Positions 9,378 to 19,819 of a DNA stretch of 64,000 bases are shown in pieces. Numbering within the stretch: position 1 is the stretch's first letter; every line of letters begins with the position of its first letter. The DNA comes from Peromyscus leucopus (taxonomy: Eukaryota > Chordata > Mammalia > Rodentia > Cricetidae): positions 132,762,716 through 132,826,715 of the forward strand of contig NC_051068.1 of NCBI RefSeq assembly GCF_004664715.2, in the 5' to 3' direction. The notes under the pieces were generated by a model. It saw nothing but the letters and a program-made list of their open reading frames with translations, did not search any database and was not told where the DNA came from. The position numbers and the translations under genes were made by a program.

Positions 9378-9490
9378 CTTCCAGTTAGCACAGTGACTCA
9401 CACCTGTAATCCTAGCACTAGAGAAGCTGGGGCAGGAGGATTGCTGAGAGTTCAAGGCTAGTCTGGCTACAGTATAAGACTTGGGGCGGA
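9378..9490 (+). repeat. Diverged B1/proto-B1 SINE
   Basis: gcacagtgactcacacctgt, aatcctagcactagagaagc, gagagttcaaggctagtctg: a 7SL-type monomer whose 3' end adjoins the 21-bp minisatellite. Confidence 0.7.
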
Positions 9491-9497
9491 GAGCAAA

Positions 9498-9644
9498 CTA
9501 GACATGGTGATGCCCACACTAGACATGATGGTGCCCACCCTAGACATGGTGATGCCCTCACTAGACAAGGTGATGCCCTCACTAGACATGGTGATGCCCT
9601 CACTAGACATGGGGATGCCTGCACTAAACAAGGTGATGCCTGCA
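9498..9644 (+). repeat. Minisatellite, 21 bp x 7
   Basis: Seven units of about ctagacatggtgatgccctc+a cover exactly 147 bp. Each unit resembles the B1 head (ccgggcatggtggtgcacgc), and the last unit continues into a B1 body at 9645 (ttaactctagcacttgggag). The array appears to be tandem growth of a B1 5' end. Confidence 0.9.
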
Positions 9645-9745
9645 CATATTTAACTCTAGCACTTGGGAGGCAGAGTTCAATGTCATCCTCAGCTACATGG
9701 CTAACTAGGCTGCAGGAAACCTTGTCTCAACCAAAACAGAGCAAA
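9632..9745 (+). repeat. B1-type SINE, head fused to the minisatellite
   Basis: ggtgatgcctgcacatattt, then agcacttgggaggcagag and an accttgtctcaacc tail. A deletion removes the middle of the body. Confidence 0.7.
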
Positions 9746-10287
9746 CACACTAAAACTGAAATCAGACTCTTGGTTAAGGTAGGAAGGGAAGAGTTGGAGG
9801 CGGAGACTCTAGAGGCCATCAGTGTGCAGGGCCGCAGGAAAGGTCAGGTCCTTAGGAAGGCATGAGGGGCAGAGGCGCCTGGAGGACTAGAGGTGAGCCC
9901 AGGGAGTCAGGGGCGGTGGGGGTGGGGAAGTACGATTCTGGGAATCCTAAGGGGGAGGACACACCACTCCTCTCTCCCTCTTCATCTCCTTCCTGTAACT
10001 CCTTCATTTTCCTCCCTTCTGGATGACCCTCCCCTCCCCCTCCTTCCCTCCAATCTCTTTAGTTTTATCTTAATACTCCACTAATTTCACTGATTGTCAT
10101 TCAAGATCAAAGGTGGCTGACTTCTAGGTTAGGTGTGGACCACTGCCAGACTGCCTTCGGGTTTAGTAGCCTGGAATTGAACAAAAGAGCCAGGCTATAT
10201 GGTCTGGGATTTAAATCTTACTGGAGACTTCCCATGCTTGTTTTGTGTATAGTGTGCTCATGTACAGTGTGGGGTTTTTGTTTTGGT
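9746..10287. other. Unique-looking spacer with a pyrimidine-rich tract
   Basis: A CT-rich tract lies at about 9970-10060. No gene seen. Confidence 0.4.
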
Positions 10288-10427
10288 TTTTTTCAAGACA
10301 GTGTTTCTCAAGGTAGCCCTGGCTGTCCTGGAACTCCATCTGTAGATCAGGCTGGCCTTGAACTCATAGATCCACCTGCCTTTGCCTTGGAGCTCTGGAA
10401 TTAAAGACTTGTGCCACCATGCCTAGC
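10288..10427 (-). repeat. B1 SINE
   Basis: ttcaagacagtgtttctcaa to gtgccaccatgcctagcc. Confidence 0.88.
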
Positions 10428-11004
10428 CCATTGTGTGTTTTAGAAAGATTCTGATTCTCAGGCAATGAGGATCACAACCCCTGGGCCCTCCACCTTACCC
10501 CATCCCACACACTTGCTCCATTTCGGCTTCTTATGCTCATTTAAGCCCTTGAGTTTGATGTAGCTTAAAGACTTCTGCCTATAAAGAGTAGGGCAAACAC
10601 CGAGATTCTCCACCAAGCAAACTTTCTGAAGTAAAGCCCACATTCCAGTGCCACATTCCAGTCCTCATTATTACTTACCAAAAACCTTAGATAATTTGAT
10701 TTAAGAAGGGATCAGAATACTAATGCAGTTTAATTCCTTTGTAAACTTGTTTACACTGAAATATGAAAGCCAGCCACCTTTCTGAAACACAATTCCTTTA
10801 GCACTGCGGCAAGGGAGAAGCTCTGGTCTGTTCAAAGTTTCTGGGCACCTGTTTCTTCAATAATTATGTTTAGTTGCATCTCTAATGCACGCACACACAT
10901 ACACACACATGCATGCACACACAAACATGTAATGAAAATGGTAATGAAAATGCTTGAATTGATTCAATGATATTTAAAGCATTCATATAGGAAACTGAAG
11001 CCCT
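10428..11004. other. Spacer without recognised gene
   Basis: A small CA-rich patch is at 10890-10925. Otherwise nothing is recognised. Confidence 0.4.
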
Positions 11005-11576
11005 TGCTCCTGTGGAATAATCTTTTTCTATATTATGAATATGTATTACTCTCACTGGTTAATAAAAAGCTGACAGGCTGGTAGCTGGGCAGGAAGTTAG
11101 GCAGGAAAGCCAAACTGAAAATGATGGGAAGGAGAAAGGCAGAGTCAGGAGTCGCCAGCCAGACTCAGAGGAAACAAGATGAGAATGCTGTACTGAAAAA
11201 AGGTACCAAGCCATGTGGCTAAACTTAGATAAGAATTAAGAGTTAATTTAAGTGTAAGAGCTAGTCAGTAGGCCAGGCAGTGGAGGCACACGCCTTTAAT
11301 CCCAGCACTCGGAAGGCAGAGCCAGGCGGATCTCTGTGAGTTCAAGTCCAGCCTGGTATACAGAGTGAGATACAGGACAGGCTCCAAAGCTACACAGAGA
11401 AAACCCTGTCTCAAAAGAAAAAAAACACAAAAAAACACAAAACAAACAAGCTAGTTAGTAATAAGCCTGAGCTACCAGCTGAGCATTTATAATTAATATA
11501 AGCCTCTGTGTGGTAATTTGGGAAGTGGCTGTTGAGTACTTGGGAGTTATTGGCAGGACAGAAACTTCTGCCTACA
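11005..11576 (+). mobile_element. Solo LTR interrupted by a B1
   Basis: The 5' end (gctcctgtggaataatc) and 3' end (cttctgcctaca) align with the copy at 23793-24141. The B1 at 11271-11448 is a later insertion. Flanks share only ccct, so the 6-bp duplication has decayed or the exact ends are off by a few bases. Confidence 0.8.
11271..11448 (+). repeat. B1 SINE inside an LTR
   Basis: ggccaggcagtggaggcaca to an A-rich tail with AAACAC repeats. The duplication agctagt.agta lies at 11259-11270 and 11449-11460 (11 of 12). It carries the ggctccaaagctacacag variant. Confidence 0.92.
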
Positions 11577-11589
11577 CCCTGTTAACCCA

Positions 11590-11710
11590 AATTTTTGTTT
11601 TCCTTCCCATTAGATTATAAGCTTCAAGAAGGCAAGAATCATTCTATCCAACAGTGTATATCTCCTGATAACCCACACAAGGTGACCACTAATAAATATT
11701 CATCTTGTTA
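11590..11710 (+). repeat. L2-like 3' end
   Basis: attagattataagcttcaag, aaggcaagaatc and ctaataaatattcatcttg follow the 3' end of ancient L2 LINEs. Confidence 0.5.
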
Positions 11711-11830
11711 GAACAATCAGTTGTGGGCCAGGAGCTGAATTGTAAGGCAGGAACACTGTTTAACATGTGTGGGGCCCTGGGTTGCCTCTCAGCAAGGCCA
11801 CGACTACAACAGCAATAAATCTAAATCAGG
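11711..11830 (+). repeat. ID-like fragment
   Basis: gggccctgggttgcctctca preceded by a degenerate head. Confidence 0.4.
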
Positions 11831-11836
11831 ACGCTG

Positions 11837-12219
11837 TTGAAACGAAACTTTGTATTACAAGGAAACTTCAGCTTAGCCAATCAGAAACCACCAGCTAACC
11901 TCTTATTGGAGCTTTCTGATTTAACCAATGAGATGTTTCCTTTGCCTTGTTTCTGCAAACAGCCCACAAAGCCCGGCTTCTCTTCACTGCCTCTGTATGG
12001 AACTGCACTGGTCGGGGTCCAGTTCTGCCTGATTCATGAGTCAGGTCTGCTTTGCTGTTTCTGAGTCTTGGTCTCGCAGCCCAGAATGGACCGTGTGGCT
12101 GAGGACGACCTCAAACGACTGATCACCGCTGCTGCTGCCTCAAGCCCTGGCTAAAGACAGTTTCTAATTTTGTTTTAATGTTTGACAGTGCCTGGGATTA
12201 GCCATATCTGGGGCCCCCA
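11837..12219 (+). other. CCAAT-rich sequence upstream of an LTR-like block
   Basis: Two CCAAT-type boxes (agccaatcag, aaccaatgag) and a tgattcatgagtcagg AP-1-like motif suggest an old U3-type promoter. No open gene. Confidence 0.35.
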
Positions 12220-12619
12220 TGTTAATATTAGGACCCACCTCTTGAAATCCCACCCCCTTGGTGCCACCCTGCGTCCTGACAGAAAAGTCTCATTCTAAGG
12301 AAAAGCTCCTCCCCTTCCTCTCTCTCTCCTCTTCCCCCTTTCCTCCCACAGGCTGTGCACCCTTGACATCTCCTTCCATCTCTCTCTTCTTCTCTGTCTT
12401 TCTGTCTCTCTCTTTCCTATCTTTCTCTTCAACTCTCTATTATAATAAACTCTCCACGTGGACGCAGTGTCTGGGTTGGTTGTGAATTACTGGCTGCTGC
12501 TGCCGATGCCATGCCTGCATGGCGGGCATCTGCCCAGCCTGCCGCTGCATCTGCCCAGCATGTTTCCCTGCACGTGCAGGATACTCTCACGGGTCCCCCC
12601 TGCACAACAATTCATAACA
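12220..12619 (+). mobile_element. Probable LTR (ERV, family unknown)
   Basis: It starts tgttaatattaggaccca, contains a long CT-rich tract (12308-12430) and a polyadenylation-type tataataaactctcc (about 12440), and ends ttcataaca. No target duplication found. Confidence 0.4.
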
Positions 12620-12767
12620 CCTAATAACTTTTAATTATTTATACTAAATAAATTATTATGGAATAATTAAATTAAATATTAAATATATTTCTGATATTTA
12701 ATAAATGAATAGGAGAAAAGCTGATAAAGAATGCAGTTTACAGAATCCTATTATCTGGTGAATCCAT
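12620..12767. other. AT-rich spacer
   Basis: Runs of ATTAAAT and TAATAA; nothing coding. Confidence 0.4.
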
Positions 12768-12905
12768 TTCATTCAATTCAGTTATTGTTTGTTGAGTGCC
12801 AACCCTGACCAGACTTTTCTAGGCTCTGGAATTCCTGGGAAATGAGACAGGTAAGATCTTTCAGGCCTTCCGATCTAGGAGGCAGCAGGGTGCAGGAGAC
12901 AGTCA
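12768..12905 (+). repeat. Ancient mammalian-wide repeat
   Basis: ttcattcaattcagttattg, ttgttgagtgccaaccctg and tttctaggctctgg follow a repeat that is also at 17398-17480. L2 or a similar old family is likely. Confidence 0.45.
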
Positions 12906-13334
12906 GTCCAGTACTAGGTAGTGGGAACGAATGTGTTAGCGCTAGCAAGTACTAACATGTGCTCAAACAACATTGCACTAGAGGCTGGGTGTGTGCTATG
13001 GGAGAGTGGTCTGGGGAAGAAGGATGGACGTTCAATGGAGATGCGGGTGTTGATAAGATAAAGGGAGAATGCATTCCTGGAGAGGATGGCCTGGAAACCC
13101 AGAGAAAGGAGAGAAGTCGCTGGAGGCGTTGAGTGGGATGGGGGTGGGGATAGGATGGTGAAGTAGGAGGGTCAGGCAGAGGTCAGAACAAGAGGGCTTT
13201 GAAGGTTGTGAGGAGTTTGGCCTTGAAGGGGTAACGTGATGGCTTGGATGGATGTGGGTTGTGTTCCAAAGGTCCATGTGCCAGAGGCCTGGTCTCTAGT
13301 GTGGCAGCGGTGTTAGTAGACTCTGTAGGAGGGT
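12906..13334. other. Unique-looking spacer
   Basis: G-rich but without a gene or clear repeat. Confidence 0.4.
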
Positions 13335-13660
13335 TGGGCTTAGGTAGGCAGATGACCCCATTGTAAAGTACTTACAGTAAGCATAAGGACCTGAGTTTGA
13401 ACTCTAGAACCAATATAAAGCCAGATGTGGGGATGCACATGTAATGTGCACCGGGGAGGTGAAGGGATCAGACCAAACAGCCTAGTAAGTGCCACGATAA
13501 AGCAAGATACTCCTGCAAGGCCCTGGGTTTGGTCCTCAGCTCCGGGGTGGGGGGTGGGGACGGTGAGTGAGTTACTCAAAAGGAACACAGGTGAGTCCTG
13601 AGGCTGGCTCCCGGCCTTCACATGCACTGCATACATATGAATTCACACATAAACACATAC
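13335..13660 (+). repeat. B4-type SINE with an internal ID fragment
   Basis: A tRNA-derived head (agtacttacagtaagcataa, ggacctgagtttgaactcta) precedes a poor B1-like part. An ID 3' half (gcaaggccctgggtttggtc) is at 13517-13545, followed by a G-rich patch and a CA-rich tail. Confidence 0.6.
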
Positions 13661-13680
13661 ATTACACACACTGAGGTGGT

Positions 13681-14025
13681 TCGAATGAAAATGGCCCCCA
13701 GAGGGAGTGGCACTGTGAGGGGGTGTGGCTTTGTTGGAGTGGGCGTGGCCTTTGTTGGAGGAAGTGGGTCACTGTGGGGCGGCTGTGAGGTCTCACATAT
13801 GCTGAAGCCACACCCAGTATCTCAGTCCACTTCTGCTGCCTGTGCATCAAGCCGTAAACCTCTCAGCTCTTCCTCCAGCACCGTGTCTGCCTGCACGCCG
13901 CCAAGAAGATAACGGACTATAAACTTCTGAAACTGTGAGCCAGCCCCAATTAATCATTTTCCTTTAGAAGATTTGCCGTGGTCATGGTGTCTCTTCACAG
14001 CAATAAAAACCCTAACTGAGACATG
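13681..14025 (+). repeat. Rodent interspersed repeat, family not named
   Basis: tgaggtggttcgaatgaaaa, tggaggaagtgggtcactgt, ctgtgagccagccccaatta and gcaataaaaaccctaactga. It reads opposite to the copies at 748-1110 and 57890-58245. Confidence 0.65.
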
Positions 14026-14029
14026 CACA

Positions 14030-14320
14030 AAGAAGTAGGCCTAGTTGGAGGTGGTTAAATCATTAGCGCACTGCCCTCAGGAAGGATTAATGCAGTTCTC
14101 TCCCGGCCTTAGTTAGTTCTCACAAGAATGGATTGTTACAAAAAGAGAAAGATCCCACCGGTCCCTCCCAGCTTCTGGCCTCCAGTCTCAATGTGTGATC
14201 TCTCCCTGTGCACAGGTTCCTGCCATGATGCCATCTGCCATGCTGAAATACAGCTCAAAGGGTCCCCGCCAGGAGTTGCATGATTTTGTATTTTTAGCTT
14301 CCAAAACTTAGATTTAAGGA
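14030..14320 (+). mobile_element. MaLR LTR (MLT1/MST-type)
   Basis: The order ggaggtggttaaatcattag, agttctcacaagaatggatt, gttacaaaaagagaaaga and gtgtgatctctccctgtgca matches ancient MaLR LTRs. It is strongly diverged. Confidence 0.6.
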
Positions 14321-14339
14321 ACACATTGCCCCTCCTCCT

Positions 14340-14560
14340 GCTCCTTGTTTGTGTAACAGAGTCTCATATAGCCCAGGCTGGCCTTGAACTTGCTATCTAG
14401 TTGAGGATGACTTGAACTTCTGGTTTTCCAGCCTCTACCTCCCAAACACTAGGATTACAGGCATTCCTGACCATGTTAATTTTATGCAGGGCTGCGCCTT
14501 GAACCCAGGCCTTGTGCTTGCTAGGTGAGCACTGTACTTATTGAGCCAAATCCCAGCCCA
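14340..14560 (-). repeat. B4 SINE (B1-ID fusion)
   Basis: A reverse B1 part (agcccaggctggccttgaac to aggattacaggcattcc) is followed directly by a reverse ID part (tgaacccaggccttgtgctt, ttgagccaaatcccagccc): a B4 read from right to left. Confidence 0.75.
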
Positions 14561-14819
14561 AGCTTTTATGTAAACCAACATCAGATGTATTTTAACAACA
14601 GGAAACAGACTACTACAACCAGCAATGAAGACAAGGAAGTAAAAACAACAACAACAACAAAAACTCCAAATAAACACAAAAATCCCAACAACCCTCTGTG
14701 TGTGTTGCTGAATTAAAGGATTCAAATAAGCCCAAATGAGTTAGGCATTGAGGTGATTTTTAAAATGGAGTCTTGAATAGTGAGTGTATCTGGTAACTCA
14801 GCCCCAAACTGGAATGAAG
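14561..14819. other. Spacer with a CAA-rich patch
   Basis: aaacaacaacaacaacaaa at 14643-14661. No gene. Confidence 0.4.
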
Positions 14820-15035
14820 GAGGCAGGTGATTCAGGCCTGTAATTCCAGCTGCTTGGGAGGCTGAGGTGGCTGGACCCTAAGTTCACATCCTGCCTGGGC
14901 TAGAGTTCAAGGGCAGCCTCGGCAGTTCCATTATATCTGGACTAGAAAGTGAGGCGGGCCTTGTTTGCAGCGCAATGGTGGAGCCCTCCTAGCAGGCAGG
15001 AGGCCCTGCATCCAACCCCCAGTGCTGAAGAAAGG
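14820..15035 (+). repeat. Proto-B1 plus ID-like half (B4-type)
   Basis: gcctgtaattccagctgctt, gggaggctgaggtggctgga; then caatggtggagccctcctag and gaggccctgcatccaaccc. Confidence 0.55.
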
Positions 15036-15514
15036 AAGGAGGTGGACCCATTGTCCAGCCATCCTGGATAAAAACACGCCTGTTATATTATAATACTGCT
15101 TCAGCTGGGAGCTTATGTTTCAGGAGAGGAATGTGGTCAGCATAATAGGAAAGAATTTTTCCACTCCCTTTGTGCTCAGAACTGGCCTCCACATTCGTTT
15201 CCACTGCTCTCTCCAACTTTGCGTTTTAAATTGTTTGGATTGTGAGCATAGATTTAAAAAAAAAAAAATTAGCCTCACCTAAATTTTTTTCCTCCCCCTC
15301 CCCAAAAAAATGTTTTCAAGGAAATTGCTTTGTAAAGGGATCTGAATACTTTTTTGCTTGTAGCTCTCAGCTAGAAGAGTGTATGGGTGTGATTTATAGG
15401 CATTATTCCAAATACGACCCTACTCTGCCTCCACCCCCACCAAAAAAAAAAAAATCCATTTCATCTGTTGAAATGTGCGTCTGATTGCCTGGGTTCGATA
15501 TCTCGCCAATGGTT
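15036..15514. other. Unique-looking spacer with A-runs
   Basis: Poly-A tracts at about 15255-15267 and 15442-15454. No gene. Confidence 0.4.
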
Positions 15515-16154
15515 CAGTGGTCTGACTGTGTCCTAACTCACTGTGCAGTGGTCTCACTGTGTCCCTAACTCACTGTGCAGTGGTCTCACCGTGTCCTAAC
15601 TCACTGTGCAGTGGTCTCACTGTGTCCCTAACTCACTGTGCAGTGGTCTCACTGTGTCCCTGACTCACTCTGCCATGGTCTCACTGTGTCCCTAACTCAC
15701 TGTGCAGTGGTCTCACTGTGTCCCTAACTCACTCTGCAGTGGTCTCACTGTGTCCCTAACTCACTCTGCAGTGGTCTCACCGTGTCGCTGACTCACTGTG
15801 CAGTGGTCTCACTGTGTCCCTGACTCACTCTGCAGTGGTCTGACCGTGTCCCTGACTCACTCTGCAGTGGTCTGACCGTGTCCCTGACTCACTCTGCAGT
15901 GGTCTGACCGTGTCCCTGACTCACTCTGCAGTGGTCTGACCGTGTCCCTGACTCACTCTGCAGTGGTCTGACCGTGTCCCTGACTCACTCTGCAGTGGTC
16001 TGACCGTGTCCCTGACTCACTCTGCAGTGGTCTGACCGTGTCCCTGACTCACTCTGCAGTGGTCTGACCGTGTCCCTGACTCACTGTGCAGTGGTCTGAC
16101 TGTGTCCCCTAACTCACTCTGCAGTGGTCTCACTGTGTCCCCTAACATTCTCTG
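15515..16154 (+). repeat. Minisatellite, 32 bp x 20
   Basis: Twenty units of the type cagtggtctgaccgtgtccc + tgactcactctg fill exactly 640 bp. Units 1-10 vary (ctcactg, cctaactc, gtcctaac). Eight consecutive units (about 15827-16090) share the gaccgtg variant with almost no differences, then variation returns in the last two. That is the pattern of local homogenisation by unequal exchange or slippage. Confidence 0.96.
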
Positions 16155-16440
16155 TAATGTGATAGTGTTCAGAGCTCAGACCTGCAGGGAGTCAAAGGTC
16201 TTGAGGGCCCCTCCCTTGGGGTGAGATGAAGGACCTTAGAAAGGAGGCTTCAGAGGACAACTGGCCCCTTCCTTCTTCTGTCTCGTGCAGTGTGAGGGTG
16301 CAGCATCAGGACACCCAGCAGCCCTGTGTAGCCATGAAGGCCACAGGCTTCCCAGCCTTCAGGACAGTGGGGAATCATTGTCATGACGGCACAAACAGAT
16401 GCAGAGTCAGAGCAAGGGAAGTCCAAAAAATGTAACTACC
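16155..16440 (+). mobile_element. Possible MLT1-type MaLR LTR remnant
   Basis: gaccttagaaaggaggcttc, ctcgtgcagtgtgagggtgc and ccatgaaggccacaggcttc recall the 3' half of MLT1 LTRs. Weak. Confidence 0.35.
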
Positions 16441-16566
16441 GGTTGGGCATGGGAGCACATCATTTCAGTTACTTGGGAGGCTGAGGCAAGAGGATCATTT
16501 GAGTTCAGGGATCCAAGCAAGACCAGCCTGGGCAACATAGCAAGACCCTGTGAAAAAAAAAGAAAG
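16441..16566 (+). repeat. Proto-B1 / FLAM-like 7SL SINE
   Basis: ggttgggcatgggagcacat, cttgggaggctgaggcaaga and cagcctgggcaacatagcaa keep Alu-like positions that B1 has lost, so this is an old 7SL-derived monomer (PB1/FLAM type). Confidence 0.75.
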
Positions 16567-16799
16567 AACTAAATTTTATTCTCTTTTGAAAATGTGATTT
16601 TCTTTTTTATTCAACTGATTTGCTTTTCCTTGACATCAGTCAAGTATTTTTGGAGCCAATTCCTAGTTAGCGTTTTTAAATAAAGTGAGACTTGCAGGGC
16701 AGATGTTAGGAGAGCAGCCTGGAGAGATGTTACACAGATGATTTATCTGACCTTTCTAAGCTTTTATCTGTCTGGTTTGTAAGATGAGGCAGATGTGAG
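16567..16799. other. Unique-looking spacer
   Basis: Nothing recognised. Confidence 0.4.
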
Positions 16800-17165
16800 A
16801 GAAATAAACAGCTCCATCATTTCCAGTTACAAGTCCCTAAGGCCTGGGGTGCTACAGGAAGTGGAATTTTGAGGAGGCATGACCTAGACGAAGAAAGTAA
16901 GGTCACTGGCAGCCCTGGGACCTTAGCCTCTTTCTCGCTCTCCTTGGCTTTCCGGCCATGAAGAAGTGACCAGTTTTGGCTCGGCTCCACCATGTGCTCC
17001 TTGCTCTGAAGTATCTGCTTGGCACGGGCCCAAAGGCAGTGGGCTAACTGACCATGACAGACTTAAATCTCTGAAAGAGTGAACCAAAACCAAACCTTCC
17101 CGCCATGTAAATTGATCTTCATCTGGTATTTTGTCATAGTGATGGAAAGCTAACAAGAAGACTAT
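16800..17165 (+). repeat. Old interspersed repeat, family not named
   Basis: The 3' part (ctgaccatgacagacttaaa, ctctgaaagagtgaaccaaa, catctggtattttgtcatag) follows a common mammalian repeat ending near 'ggaaagctaac'. Confidence 0.45.
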
Positions 17166-17397
17166 TCATTTTGTCCAGATTCTCTTTTCAATTAAAGCTT
17201 CAATGTTACCTCTTGAAGACTGCTTTACCATTTACATAACCATTCAGAAGCCTAGTTAATATACAACTTAAAAAAAAAAAAAACTTGTTGTCTCTTTCAG
17301 ACAGAGCCAAAAATGCTGTTGCAATCAGGGCCAACCCAAAAAGGATGAACAAAGGTCGCCAAACAGTGCTCTTAGAACACACACATCTTTTCTGCTA
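17166..17397. other. Spacer with a poly-A tract
   Basis: An A-run lies at about 17270-17283. No gene. Confidence 0.4.
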
Positions 17398-17490
17398 GCT
17401 CACTTACTCATTTAACAAATGATGATTGAGTGCCTCCTGTGTGTCAGGCTCTGTCCTGGACTTGGAGAAGTAAACTATAAGCAATACTTT
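17398..17490 (+). repeat. Ancient mammalian-wide repeat
   Basis: ctcacttactcatttaacaa, gattgagtgcctcctgtgtg, tcaggctctgtcctggactt. Confidence 0.5.
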
Positions 17491-17579
17491 TAAAATCCAT
17501 GCCTTGAAAAGCATGGCTTACATTACTGGGGACTTATCATCCAAACTTATTTATGGAAACTCAAGAGGTTTCTTTCTTT

Positions 17580-17757
17580 CTTTGAGACGGGGTCATGTGT
17601 ACCCGAGGCTGGCCTCCACCTTACTATGTAGCCAAGGATAGACCTGAACTTAGCATACTGCCTCCACCTTCTGACTGTAATGTGTTACCAGGATTGAACA
17701 TAAGGTTTTGTGTATGTTAGGCAAATGCTCCACCCACTGAGTTACACCTCGAGCCCT
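17580..17757 (-). repeat. B4 SINE (B1-ID fusion)
   Basis: A reverse B1 part (tttgagacggggtcatgtgt, ggatagacctgaacttagca) precedes a reverse tRNA-like part (taggcaaatgctccacccac, tgagttacacctcgagccc). Confidence 0.7.
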
Positions 17758-17879
17758 ATTTTCAGATTTAACCAAATCTGCATGTGCCCAAGGACAGCTG
17801 CATAACCAACCTGGTCCCTCCAGTGGGCGACTCAACTGTGCTTGGAGGACAGCTCCAAGCATCTTAGAGTTTAGAACGC

Positions 17880-17980
17880 TCTGTTTTTGAGACAGGATCT
17901 TATTATGCAGCTATGACTGGCATGCAATTTACAGCCATCCTTTTACCTTAGTTCCCCAAGTGCCTGCATTACTGGTAAGC
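17880..17980 (-). repeat. Diverged B1-like SINE
   Basis: tttttgagacaggatcttat, ccaagtgcctgcattactgg. Confidence 0.55.
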
Positions 17981-18281
17981 CCCATCATGGACAACTCTAC
18001 ACAGACCTCTTCTCATGAACCATCTCACTGGCAGCCTGGAATAAATGGGTCTCTGAGCTTTGTAGTTGCCATGTTACTAAGCTGTGTTCCAGTGACCTGC
18101 TTTCAGTCACCAAGCAGCACATCTGTGTCTGGAGGCCTCTTCCATGTCCTCCTGTTCTTTTTGTGACTTATCGCTCCAACTTCATCCCATCTGTCATCTT
18201 CTCCAGGAAGCCTTTCTTGTCTCCTTCTGCCCATGTTGGTTCAGTAGCTACTGCTAGCTTCCTATAGCTTAGTTTTGTGTT

Positions 18282-18425
18282 TGTTTCAGATGGGGTCTCT
18301 CTACACAGCCCTGACTGTCCTGGAACCAGCTCTGTAGACCAGGCTGGTCTAGAACTCACAGAGATCTGCCTGCCTCTGCCTCCCAAGTGCTGGGATCAAA
18401 GGTGTGTGCCACCAAACCTGGCTCC
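18282..18425 (-). repeat. B1 SINE
   Basis: tcagatggggtctctctaca to gtgccaccaaacctggc. Confidence 0.88.
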
Positions 18426-18489
18426 GTGACTTAGTTTTTAACATGTCCTAGGATCCAATGCATCATAATTGACTAGTTGCTCTTTTCAC

Positions 18490-18790
18490 CAAACTACGTG
18501 CTAATGCAAGAAATCCACGGAGTCTGCTCGAAGGGCAAAGGAATTTATTAGGGGAGAAAAACTCAATGTACAGAACAGAATTGTCACAGGTCTGGAACAT
18601 TGTTCTGGCTGGCTGAATCAGTCCCACAAGGGAACGAAGAGGGAGTGTGCCCTACGTGCATCTCAGGTGAGAGGCCACACCCTAGGGGCATGTATTTCAA
18701 GGTCATAGACAGGTAGAGCAGTAACCTGCTGCATCTCTAGGGCCAATGTTTCAAGGTCATAGAACAGCTACCCACTACATCGTGCTTCTT
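18490..18790 (-). mobile_element. LTR-like sequence in reverse orientation, uncertain
   Basis: aaaggaatttattaggggag puts AATAAA on the minus strand near the left end, as at 7640-8010. The tandem-like caaggtcatagac and caaggtcatagaac (18697, 18751) mark a short internal duplication. Confidence 0.35.
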
Positions 18791-18904
18791 AAATTTAGAG
18801 ACTATTGTGTTTTCTTTTGTGGGAACTATATTAAACAAAGAGAAGAAGGAGCAGGAGGTGGTAGAAGAAGAGAAAGGAAGGATGTGTTCTCGATAAGAAT
18901 TCTC

Positions 18905-19025
18905 CCTAGAGGCTGGGGAGATGCTTGAGCAGGTAAAGCTGAATGCCCCCAAGATTGACAGTTGGGTTTGATCCCTGGAGAGAATGGACTCCTACAAGTT
19001 GTCATCTGATTTCCATGCATGGGTC
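18905..19025 (+). repeat. B3/B2-type SINE
   Basis: aggctggggagatgcttgag, gggtttgatccctggagaga, acaagttgtcatctgatttc, running into simple repeats. Confidence 0.7.
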
Positions 19026-19027
19026 AG

Positions 19028-19064
19028 GACAGACAGACAGACAGACACAGACACACACACACAC

Positions 19065-19125
<61 letters not shown>
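19028..19125 (+). repeat. Compound microsatellite (CAGA)n-(CA)n-(GA)n
   Basis: acagacagacagacag, then about 8 CA, then about 27 GA. Confidence 0.97.
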
Positions 19126-19128
<3 letters not shown>

Positions 19129-19187
19129 GGGGTAGGAGGAAGAAGATACTTCTTCCCAGTACCTGCTTTTTTAGAGTTGTACCCAGG

Positions 19188-19666
19188 TGTAGATGTCACG
19201 GTCTTATTAAATAAGAAACACAGAGCCAAATGCAGAGTTAAAAGACCAAGAGGTCACAGCAGTAGCTGAGAGCTGATACTAAAACCGCCTTCTTACCCGC
19301 CTTGTTACCCTTTGCTGCCACTGCCGTCCTTCCCCTGAAAAAGAGGCCTACTTCCTGTGTGTCTGTTTTTTTATTGACTTCCTGTTCTGCTTTCTCATTG
19401 GTTGTAAGCCCAACCACATGACCTCCTCATCACTGCCTGTCTATACAGACCTCCAGGTCTCTATGGTTGGTATTGAGATTAAAGGCGTGTATCTCCAAGA
19501 TGGCTATGTCCTTGAACACACAGACTCTGCCTGCCATGTGATCAAATTAAAGGCATGTGCTGCCACCACCCAGCTTCTGCTATAGCTTGTTATTAGCTCT
19601 GACCCCCAGGCAACTTTATTTATTAACATACAAATAAAATCACATTTTAGCACAAATATCACCATA
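19188..19666 (-). mobile_element. Solo LTR, mys-like, perfect 6-bp duplication
   Basis: On the plus strand it begins TGTAGATGTCACGGTC and ends AATATCACCATA. The flanks cccagg at 19182-19187 and 19667-19672 are identical. Read on the minus strand it matches the LTR at 29956-30416 from end to end (gtgattttatttgtatgtta, aataaataaagttgc). It contains the same B1-derived stretches (attaaaggcgtgtatctcca). Confidence 0.9.
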
Positions 19667-19819
19667 CCCAGGAGAGTGATTAGTTGTGGGGTTGCTAAAT
19701 TATTTAACTCAGATGGCCCCTATTCCTGGCAGTAAGCAGGGCTTAATAAGCGTGTGCCCTTGAAACAATAATTATTATTAGACCTTTAAATTTTTTTGTT
19801 TGCTTTTTATATTTTTGGT

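Noticed and set aside
15515..16154. CRISPR-like array
   Set aside because: 32-bp units without spacers; a minisatellite in a rodent genome.
18943..19269. Open frames through CA, TG, GA or TC arrays (also near 32418, 34196, 36143, 62633)
   Set aside because: Dinucleotide repeats cannot create stops in some frames; the encoded proteins are simple alternations with no domain.
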